From NCBI GenBank assembly GCA_001769835.1, contig MEPR01000021.1, positions 70,541-121,879 of the forward strand: a stretch of DNA of 51,339 bases. Reading direction: 5' to 3'. The first letter of the stretch is position 1, and each line of letters starts with the position of its first letter. Below, one piece after another: positions 44,884-51,339 of this stretch. The stretch comes from Bdellovibrionales bacterium GWB1_55_8 (GTDB lineage: Bacteria; Bdellovibrionota; UBA1018). A program made the position numbers and the translations under genes. The notes beneath the pieces are model-generated. The model had not been told where the DNA came from. It did no database searches and saw only the letters and a list, made by a program, of their open reading frames with translations.

Positions 44884-45630
44884 AATGATATTTTGGGACT
44901 GGTACAAGTTCTGTACTTCAGTGGCATTCAATGCGCGGTTCCAGATCCCGAGAGAAGAAACGTCACCGGTAAAATATCTTGCTTCGGTTGCCCGTCTTCC
45001 CAAGGTTGTCGTCGCGACCGAGGCGGTGATCGTTCGTTTATCAATCACACTCGCCGTCAAGACACCATCCGTATAGATTTTCCATTGCGTCGTGCCGTCC
45101 CCGACCGGAGACATCGTCCCGACGACGTGGTGCCACGCTGAATCAGCCGGAACGGCCGAATTCAGAGGCAAATTGTAAGTGGGATAACCCGTGCCCCCAA
45201 ACCAGTGACCAAACTGATAATTCCCACTGGTGATAACAAGCCCAAAGCCATCTTCGTTGTTCCAAACACCGCGTTCAAACATCTGCCCATCCGGGTTTCG
45301 CGTCCAGACGGAAACGGTGATCCCTGTAAACGCCTGTGACACTTGCGTACCGAGAGTCAGAAACTGTCCCCAGGCGAACCGCAGGTAATTACCCGACGCA
45401 CTCGCGATCGTGGAGGGACAGGTTGCTGAAGCACAGGTCGCAATAAACCCGCTTGGGGAAGAGTCCAAGAAAACGCGGTCGCCGCTCGCGCTAGCCTCAT
45501 TCAGATTCAACATCAAAACATTGTCGCTGCTGGTGCTGACCGTGGGCAAAGGCATGAACATGAATGGCATGTTGCCGCCCGCAAACACAGAGCCGGCAAA
45601 AGCGGTGAACAGCATTGCTAAGTTCCACAT
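44872..45630 (-). CDS. Secreted LamG/concanavalin-like protein
   Basis: A 252-residue exported protein with signal peptide [17 protein letters not shown]. The mature part is one LamG/laminin-G-3-type jelly roll: YLRFAWGQFLTLG, GITVSVWTRNPDGQMFERG, WHHVVGTMSPVGDGTTQWKI, YTDGVLTASV, TLGRRATEARYFTGDVSSLG and the terminal ALNATEVQNLY. Such domains bind glycans or proteins. Cys residues in ATCASATCP may form a disulfide. The ATG shares its A with the TGA of the collagen-like gene (TGATG), so the two are translationally coupled and probably function together. I reject a longer frame that would start inside that gene. Confidence 0.9.
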   Translation of the reverse strand: MWNLAMLFTAFAGSVFAGGNMPFMFMPLPTVSTSSDNVLMLNLNEASASGDRVFLDSSPSGFIATCASATCPSTIASASGNYLRFAWGQFLTLGTQVSQAFTGITVSVWTRNPDGQMFERGVWNNEDGFGLVITSGNYQFGHWFGGTGYPTYNLPLNSAVPADSAWHHVVGTMSPVGDGTTQWKIYTDGVLTASVIDKRTITASVATTTLGRRATEARYFTGDVSSLGIWNRALNATEVQNLYQSQNIILTY

Positions 45631-47513
45631 CAGAACCCCGATCCCCACGAGACGTAGACGGTGGTTCCGATTCGCATCAAGGTGTACACCGTGTGAGAAG
45701 AAGCCGTGCGAGCGGCATTTGCAGGCTTGAACCTGTAGGTGACCGTCGCTGCGTCCGTTCCTCCGGTACTCGTGGAGAAGCCGCATTGTGTCGTCCCTGT
45801 ATCGGTGACCACAAGCGTGTAGGTGCCGCCATCTCTCAAGTTGTTCAGCGTGAAATTACTCGCACAACCGTAGTCCGTGGAAATTGCGTTTCCGTTATTC
45901 CAATCCAGTGTCGACGTGCCTGATGTGATCACCTGCGAACCGGATGAAATCTGTCCGGATGCGCGCACATTGCCCGCAGAATACGCGTCGCCTGTGTTTG
46001 AAATGTTGAATTTCGTCACTCCGCCGACCTGCGCATCAACCAGTCTTTGGACGCCTGATCCAACTGCTGTCTGGGTTCGATTAATGAGCAAATCGGTGTT
46101 TGAGGCCGTTCCAGAAGTCTGGTTGTACACCGGGGTAATGGACAGGCCTCCATTGGTACCAGAAGTCTGGGTCATGATGTCACTATGGGTCATACGAATC
46201 ATGAATCCGGTTCCAGATGATAAATAGGAGGAGAGCGTGAGAGGGGTATTCACCGCCCAGGGCGAAAGCGTGGCACCACGGATTGCACCCAGGCCGCCAT
46301 TGACATAAATGGTGGACCCCGTGAATACCGTTCCGTCATTACCCACCCGGAACTTGCTCACTCCCCCCACCTGAGCATCAATCAGACTCTGAGTGCCGGG
46401 AGTCGCCCCCAGGCTTGTTTCTGTCCGGTTAATCAGAAGATCCGTATTCACGATGGAGCTGGCCCCTGCCTGATTATAAGTAGGCAAGACTTTCACACCA
46501 AAAACCGGGCCCGCCGTCGACGTATGAGTGGAAGCGATATGCAGAGAAGAAGAAGGACTCGTTGTGCCGATTCCGACATTCCCCGCAGAGTAATAAGTGT
46601 TTGCGCCGCTCAAAGCCCAAGGACTCGCACCAGCAGGACCGGTGGGACCAGCCGCGCCAGTTGCACCAGCAGGACCGGTAGGGCCCTGGACGCCAGGTAA
46701 ACCGGTCGCACCTGTCGGACCTGCTGCACCCGCTGCACCCGTTGCTCCAGTCGGACCCGCCTCACCAGCAGGACCGGTGGGACCTGTCGGACCGGTGGCG
46801 CCAGTTGCTCCGGCAGGACCGGTCGCTCCTGTAGCACCGGTCGGGCCTGGGGTTCCGGCAGTACCATCGGTCCAGGAGAATGTTACGCCATCTGCCGTAT
46901 ACAGAAACTTACCTGCGGCCGCTCCAGCTACGTTGGAAGCCTTGCTCACTTGCAGGAACTGATCTGGCGAAAGCCCTTGCAGAGTGTCGGCGACCTGAGA
47001 TTGCGGGGTCGCATTAATCACCTGATCGGGCGAAAGCGTCGTCGGAATTCCTGTTGATTCCGGGGTGACGGTCACGCGAAGTTTCCGCGAATCGCCGGCA
47101 GCAGGCACATAACCATTCGGGCAGTGAGTCGAAACAGGCAGGCTGCCTCGATTCGCGAAGACATCCGACATGCTCAAGCCGGGGTCGACGTTCGTACGTT
47201 TCAGACTTCCGACTGCTGAGCCGATCTGAACCGCGAAGACACCCATACTTCTACTGACATCGATGCTCGATTGATGTTCCTCGTACAAGACGCAGGTGCC
47301 ACTCGGATCCAGAATGGCCAACGTGAGGTCAAGTACCTCCTGCAAAGGAGCTGTCCCACTCGCGTTGAAAAACCGTCCCTGATACGTAAACGTCGGACTG
47401 CCACTGCCCTCTGCGCCCCATGAAGAGGCGGACGTGAACAAGGCACCGATCAGAAATATAAAAACGCCCAAATGTTTCAAACCAGTTATAAACACCACAA
47501 ATTTCCCTTTCAC
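45630..47513 (-). CDS. Second collagen-like surface protein, no S74 domain
   Basis: A 627-residue secreted fibre protein. Signal peptide in the first 34 residues. The globular domain (about 39-219) is closely similar to that of the first collagen-like gene ([46 protein letters not shown]). The Gly-X-Y tract (220-296) is shorter, about 25 triplets. The C-terminal half is different: [20 protein letters not shown] of the tail-fibre type, then two copies of a NTDLLINRT...DAQVGGV-KF module, then a beta-rich end ([11 protein letters not shown]). No self-cleaving chaperone is seen. The start is a GTG; another GTG five codons later fits AAAGGG better. Coupled to the LamG gene. Confidence 0.9.
   Translation of the reverse strand: MKGKFVVFITGLKHLGVFIFLIGALFTSASSWGAEGSGSPTFTYQGRFFNASGTAPLQEVLDLTLAILDPSGTCVLYEEHQSSIDVSRSMGVFAVQIGSAVGSLKRTNVDPGLSMSDVFANRGSLPVSTHCPNGYVPAAGDSRKLRVTVTPESTGIPTTLSPDQVINATPQSQVADTLQGLSPDQFLQVSKASNVAGAAAGKFLYTADGVTFSWTDGTAGTPGPTGATGATGPAGATGATGPTGPTGPAGEAGPTGATGAAGAAGPTGATGLPGVQGPTGPAGATGAAGPTGPAGASPWALSGANTYYSAGNVGIGTTSPSSSLHIASTHTSTAGPVFGVKVLPTYNQAGASSIVNTDLLINRTETSLGATPGTQSLIDAQVGGVSKFRVGNDGTVFTGSTIYVNGGLGAIRGATLSPWAVNTPLTLSSYLSSGTGFMIRMTHSDIMTQTSGTNGGLSITPVYNQTSGTASNTDLLINRTQTAVGSGVQRLVDAQVGGVTKFNISNTGDAYSAGNVRASGQISSGSQVITSGTSTLDWNNGNAISTDYGCASNFTLNNLRDGGTYTLVVTDTGTTQCGFSTSTGGTDAATVTYRFKPANAARTASSHTVYTLMRIGTTVYVSWGSGF
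46626..46856 (-). repeat. Collagen-like Gly-X-Y tract of the second fibre gene
   Basis: About 25 uninterrupted Gly-X-Y triplets, mainly GPT, GAT, GPA and GAA. It lies at the same place relative to the shared N-terminal domain as in the first gene, but is half as long and lacks the 48-residue duplication. Confidence 0.9.
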
Positions 47514-47548
47514 AGACGTACAGCTAGGAATAGTGTGCGGTCTTCATG

Positions 47549-47577
47549 ATTATCTGATTATTTCAGTCAAATATCAA
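47549..47577 (-). promoter_or_regulatory. Promoter of the second collagen-like gene
   Basis: TTGATA, a 17-base spacer and GATAAT, the same boxes and spacing as at 37048-37076. Most spacer bases also match, so it is a duplicated promoter. Confidence 0.7.
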
Positions 47578-47614
47578 GATATTTGATGCCTGCGTCTCAT
47601 CTGACACGGACTAA

Positions 47615-48862
47615 CTACTCCTGAATCATTCGATAAAACTGCGTGACAACGGGATCACTGAAGATCGAGCGAGGATGCCAACCTTCAATGTACAGACCTT
47701 GTTCCGAGCGAACCCGGCTAAGTGCCACATAAGCCTGGCCCGGCTCCCAGAGCCGCCTCAGGTCCACGCACATTCGATCCAAGGTCGCACCCTGCGCTTT
47801 ATGGATCGTGAGCGCCCAAGCCAGAATCACCGGAAAGTTGTTTGCCGTCGCGACAGGCTTCCCATCCGCGTCAAGCAAGGTGAAATCCACGCGTTCAATC
47901 TCAACGTCTTTACCATTGAGAAGCCTGATCCAAAGCTTTTCCGAACTCATTTCATGAACACGACCCAGACTTCCATTGACCCAGCGCTGTTCGGGATCAT
48001 TGAGCCGCATCATCACCAGCGCGCCGTTTTTCAGAGAAAGAGTGTCTGGAACAGGCGCCTGCCTTTGGAACCGCTCCACTTCGCGCTCTTTACCGCTGTA
48101 CACGGTGATGAATGTCTCGGTATCGCCACGAAGCTCGGCCAAGCGCGCGAGATTGTACCTCTCCACGTCCTCACGGCGCGCGAAAAGCCGGGTCACGTCA
48201 TCCGCTGACGGCGGGGGAACAGACCTTTCAGTCAGAAAATCCGCGACACTTTCGTCGACCTCGCCGTTCCGCACGGCGTTCAAAACCGCGAGAAACCGGT
48301 GTTCCGAAGTTCGCATCACTTCATTCAGGATTGCCGGCACAAAGCCGGAGCGATGCCAGACGCTGTCCAGAAATGCCCATTCCTTGCCGCCAAACACATT
48401 CACCGGCGGAAGCTGCGCAAAATCACCAACGGCAATCACCCTCAAGCCGCCCCAGGGGCGAAGATCATCACGTGCTTCGCGCGCGATCTCCTCCGCAAGC
48501 GCCAGGGTCGGCCCCGAAAGCATCGAGACCTCATCAATGACAACTCCGTCCACTTTCTGCAGGCGTTTCAACAGACGCTTGTTGGATAGCGCGCGTTGAA
48601 GTGTCGCCTCCCTGCCCCCCTCCATGATGCCCAGCCCGAAAAAGCTGTGGAAAGTGCGGCCGCCCACAAGAATTGCCGCCGCTCCGGTGCTGGCCAGTAC
48701 CGGAAATTTTTCCGGATTTCTGTTTTTCAGAAACTCACGAAGAAGATAACTCTTCCCTGAGCCAGCAGCCCCGGTCAAAAACACATTCTCCTCGCCATCC
48801 AGAATCTGAAGGGCACGCTCCTGGTCCGCACTCAAATTGTGTGAATCAGGGCTGGGCAGCAT
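47615..48862 (-). CDS. PIF1/RecD-like superfamily 1B helicase
   Basis: A 415-residue ATPase. Walker A is at 31-38 (GAAGSGKS), Walker B at VVIDEVSM (Asp110-Glu111), followed by VGDFAQLPPV (motif III), the RTSEHRF region and the C-terminal UvrD-like motifs LAWALTIHKAQGATLD and YVALSRVRSEQGLYI. The layout is that of bacterial PIF1-like helicases that unwind forks or G-quadruplexes 5'-3'; the exact role here is unknown. The ATG lies inside the end of the SNF2 gene, a 17-base overlap in another frame, so the two are co-expressed. Confidence 0.92.
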   Translation of the reverse strand: MLPSPDSHNLSADQERALQILDGEENVFLTGAAGSGKSYLLREFLKNRNPEKFPVLASTGAAAILVGGRTFHSFFGLGIMEGGREATLQRALSNKRLLKRLQKVDGVVIDEVSMLSGPTLALAEEIAREARDDLRPWGGLRVIAVGDFAQLPPVNVFGGKEWAFLDSVWHRSGFVPAILNEVMRTSEHRFLAVLNAVRNGEVDESVADFLTERSVPPPSADDVTRLFARREDVERYNLARLAELRGDTETFITVYSGKEREVERFQRQAPVPDTLSLKNGALVMMRLNDPEQRWVNGSLGRVHEMSSEKLWIRLLNGKDVEIERVDFTLLDADGKPVATANNFPVILAWALTIHKAQGATLDRMCVDLRRLWEPGQAYVALSRVRSEQGLYIEGWHPRSIFSDPVVTQFYRMIQE

Positions 48863-51339
48863 CGCGCTCTTCGTCTGTTCCTGTTTCAGCCGGTTCCTCG
48901 TTCACACCATCGGGGGCAAGGATTTCGAGCAGATCTTTCCGCGAGAAGGATTTCAGACCGAGCGAGGATTCCTCGATCAATGCGCCGGAAAGCTGGATTT
49001 TCGATTCAATGATGCTTGCGATCCGGTCTTCGACTGAACCCGGAATCTGAAGTTTGAACACCTGCACGCCGCGTGTCTGACCAATGCGGTGCAAACGATC
49101 GGTCGCCTGATTTTCCTTTGCGGGATTCCACCAGCGGTCCATGTGAATGCAGACGCTTCCAGCGGTCAGATCAATACCAAGGCCGCCCGCAAGCAAGCTG
49201 CATACGAAAACCCGGCAATCCGGATCCACGCGAAAACGCTCGAGGCGTTGCTCGCGATCCGTCGTGTCTCCCCGCAGATCGACGAAGCGAACCTCTTTTT
49301 CCTTCAGGTAGCGACCGACCAGATCCATCATCCCCAAGTATTGCGTGAACACCACGATCTTGAGATTGGAACCCAACGCTTCGCTGACAAGCTCGTCAAA
49401 CGCCTCCCATTTGCCGCTCTCAAAGGGATTGGCTTTCTTGAGGCTTCCCGAAGTGAGCGCCGGAAGTTTCGGATGATCGCAAACCTGTTTGAGCCTGGTC
49501 AGCAGCGCGAGAACGTTGGCGTAATCGACTTTGCCCTGGCCCTGCAGACTTTCCCGGATGTTTGTGGCGTCAGCTCCGTAGAGGAACTCACGATAGATTT
49601 TCTTCTGAATCGGTGTCATCTCGCAATGCACCACTTCTTCGGTTTTTTCCGGCAGTTCTTTCAGCACCTGCGCTTTGGTTCTGCGAAGAAGGAAGGGCGT
49701 CACAAGCCGCTTCAACGCGGCAGACTGCACTTCCGGCGGGATCTCACGCCCAGTGCCGTAGAGGCGCTTGAACCGGGGCAGCGACCCCAGATACCCGGGA
49801 AGCAGAAACTCCATCAAGGACCAGAGATCGGTCGCCTGATTTTCAATCGGCGTTCCTGTCATGGCGACGCGGAACTCGGCTTTCAAGGCGCGAGTCGCGC
49901 GCGAACTGATGGTTCCGGCATTCTTCACCATCTGCGCCTCGTCCAGAATCACGGTGTGCCATTCGCGATCGCGGAGCAGGGATTCACGCTGAAGAATCCC
50001 ATAGGTCGTCAACACCAGATCCGCGCCTGAATCCGGGAGCGTTCGCCCGGCGCCATGAAACACGTGCCAGTTCAGACCGGTGTCGTACTTTTTAAGCTTC
50101 TGAATCCAGGCGGCGATGACCGAGGTTGGCGCGATCACCAGGGATGGCTTCTTCGGTGATTTCTTTCTCCCGTAAAGAGTCGTCAGAAAAGCGAGAACCT
50201 GATGCGTTTTCCCGAGACCCATCTCATCCGCCAGAAGTCCCGAAAGTCCGCGATGATAAAGGCTCCAAAGCCAGCTCAAACCATTCTTCTGGTATTCACG
50301 GAGCTGAAAGCCGTATTCCATTTCGGGAAGGGCCGGAATTCGCTTCTTCTCGAAGGTCTTTCGCCAATCAGAGAACTCTTCCCAATCGGTGTCCACCTGG
50401 AATTGGTCGACGCCGAGCTCCAGACTGAGGCGATAAGCCGCGATCGGATGGAGCGGCCGATCGGCGGTGTCGGCGATCGCGCCGAAGGCGCTCAGCTTCG
50501 GCGGGGCATTGCCCTCCTCTTCGGATCCTTCGATGGCGGCGACTCCGCTTCGATTGGCGTAACGGAAAAGCTGCGAAAGCGAGATCCCGAAACGATAAAT
50601 CCGATCGTCTTTCCAGACGTAGTTGGCGCTCAGGCGCCCGAACTTGTTCAGCTCCTCGAGTTCCTCGGAACTCAGGCGGACCCCGCTGCTTTCAAACTGG
50701 TAACTGAGCGAGCGCTGCTGCTCGACCTTTTTTCCGATGCTCAGCGAAACCAATCGCATCGGAAGGGTCTCCACTCGCACATTCACCGCCGGATCAAACA
50801 CCATCTGGTGACGATCACGATGCGTGAGCAGTTTTGCCAGGTTTTCAAGCGCGGCCTGACCCTGGTAGATCACCTTGCTCTGCTCGAGGCGCTGGATGAA
50901 ATTGGCCTCTTCCTCGGGAGGAGGTACCGGCACCTGTATGAGGATATTATGAGTGGTCATCCAGAGCCCGGGCTCGGGCTTCCGGGTCAGGTAGGTCAGC
51001 GTGTTCACCTGAATCGTGTGATTCTGCGGATCGCGATAACGAATCGCGGACTCGACCGTCAGTGCTGAAAAAGCGCGCCCCTGAAAAATCCCACGCACGA
51101 AAAGCACAGGTTCGCCCTCGACTGCCTTAGGGTGATCCGGTTTGGCTTCGGTTTTGGCGTGCTCCAGCAGTGCAATCGCTTCGATCGAGGTAACCGGAAT
51201 GGAGAACGGGGCGCCCCGAAGATCCTTGCCGATCAAAACACCGGCCATCAGATCGCGTCTGATCACGAAAGGCACATAGGCCAGGAAAGGATGCGCGAGC
51301 AGCAGCTTGCGAAGCCTTCTGTCCTCGGCCGCGCGCTGC
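48846..51339 (-). CDS. SNF2-family DEAD/DEAH helicase (5' end outside window)
   Basis: DNA translocase/ATPase of the SWI2/SNF2 family. Over 820 codons are visible and the frame is open to the window edge, so the true start lies beyond it; a GTG at 51275 is internal. The N-terminal ~300 residues resemble the accessory region of bacterial SNF2 proteins. The core follows: FQLREYQKNGLSWL, Walker A DEMGLGKT, APTSVIAAW, DEAQMVKN (motif II), MTGTPIENQATDLWSL, then the helicase C domain with VVFTQYLGMMDLV, SLLAGGLGIDLT and ATDRLHRIGQTRGV. It overlaps the PIF1-like gene at its 3' end. Confidence 0.95.
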   Translation of the reverse strand, partial: QRAAEDRRLRKLLLAHPFLAYVPFVIRRDLMAGVLIGKDLRGAPFSIPVTSIEAIALLEHAKTEAKPDHPKAVEGEPVLFVRGIFQGRAFSALTVESAIRYRDPQNHTIQVNTLTYLTRKPEPGLWMTTHNILIQVPVPPPEEEANFIQRLEQSKVIYQGQAALENLAKLLTHRDRHQMVFDPAVNVRVETLPMRLVSLSIGKKVEQQRSLSYQFESSGVRLSSEELEELNKFGRLSANYVWKDDRIYRFGISLSQLFRYANRSGVAAIEGSEEEGNAPPKLSAFGAIADTADRPLHPIAAYRLSLELGVDQFQVDTDWEEFSDWRKTFEKKRIPALPEMEYGFQLREYQKNGLSWLWSLYHRGLSGLLADEMGLGKTHQVLAFLTTLYGRKKSPKKPSLVIAPTSVIAAWIQKLKKYDTGLNWHVFHGAGRTLPDSGADLVLTTYGILQRESLLRDREWHTVILDEAQMVKNAGTISSRATRALKAEFRVAMTGTPIENQATDLWSLMEFLLPGYLGSLPRFKRLYGTGREIPPEVQSAALKRLVTPFLLRRTKAQVLKELPEKTEEVVHCEMTPIQKKIYREFLYGADATNIRESLQGQGKVDYANVLALLTRLKQVCDHPKLPALTSGSLKKANPFESGKWEAFDELVSEALGSNLKIVVFTQYLGMMDLVGRYLKEKEVRFVDLRGDTTDREQRLERFRVDPDCRVFVCSLLAGGLGIDLTAGSVCIHMDRWWNPAKENQATDRLHRIGQTRGVQVFKLQIPGSVEDRIASIIESKIQLSGALIEESSLGLKSFSRKDLLEILAPDGVNEEPAETGTDEERDAAQP

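Noticed and set aside
46597-46962. Plus-strand frame also reading as a Gly-Pro-rich, collagen-like protein opposite the second fibre gene
   Set aside because: GGN and CCN codons are complementary, so the antisense of a Gly-Pro-X tract gives another Gly/Pro tract. It has no ribosome site or domain, and the minus frame has signal peptide and flanking domains. The same holds for 35806-36006.

Overview
The window is a Gram-negative bacterial chromosome segment of moderate-to-high GC. The Gram-negative reading rests on lipoproteins with lipoboxes, a probable outer-membrane protein and PilZ-type proteins. The housekeeping genes are bacterial and use standard stop codons. The zinc-ribbon forms of uS4, uS14 and bL36, the response-regulator/TPR and PilZ proteins and the large surface-protein load would fit a Bdellovibrionota/Oligoflexia-like or other former-delta lineage. 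That placement is an inference, not something the sequence proves.

Region 1 (1-14.6 kb, minus strand) is the S10-spc-alpha ribosomal cluster, transcribed from rpsJ down to rpsD: rpsJ, rplC-D-W-B, rpsS, rplV, rpsC, rplP, rpmC, rpsQ, rplN-X-E, rpsN, rpsH, rplF-R, rpsE, rpmD, rplO, secY, adk, map, rpmJ, rpsM, rpsK, rpsD. Between map and rpmJ, where infA normally lies, only a decayed C-terminal infA fragment remains. Several ribosomal proteins (uL5, uS17, uL3, uS19, uS11) carry Ala/Lys-rich or Ala/acidic extensions. The rpsJ-rplC junction is unusually wide and contains hairpins.

Region 2 (14.9-25.3 kb): a two-gene plus-strand unit (PilZ-like protein, then a receiver-TPR response regulator) separates S10 from fusA, rpsG and rpsL. 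No tuf gene is present. A clear terminator splits rpsL-rpsG from fusA. Then come lon, clpX, clpP and a small acidic protein, all on the minus strand: the protein quality-control block.

Region 3 (25.4-47.6 kb) is accessory and dominated by the cell surface. It holds an EamA exporter, a hotdog thioesterase, a small lipoprotein, a seven-bladed PD40 propeller lipoprotein with a partner outer-membrane-like protein, and a five-gene minus-strand run. That run encodes a collagen-like S74 fibre protein, a TMTC-like GT-C transferase with TPRs, an epimerase-GT2 fusion, a sugar C-methyltransferase and a sugar reductase. Further on are a membrane PilZ protein, a 2008-residue lipoprotein (18 Ig-like repeats plus a PD40 propeller), a small membrane protein, and a second collagen-like protein coupled to a LamG-like secreted protein. 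The two collagen-like genes share a duplicated N-terminal region and nearly identical promoters. The most interesting hypothesis is that the first collagen-like fibre is made together with, and glycosylated by, the enzymes encoded downstream of it.

Region 4 (47.6-51.3 kb): a PIF1/RecD-like helicase translationally overlapped with a SNF2-family helicase that runs off the window edge.
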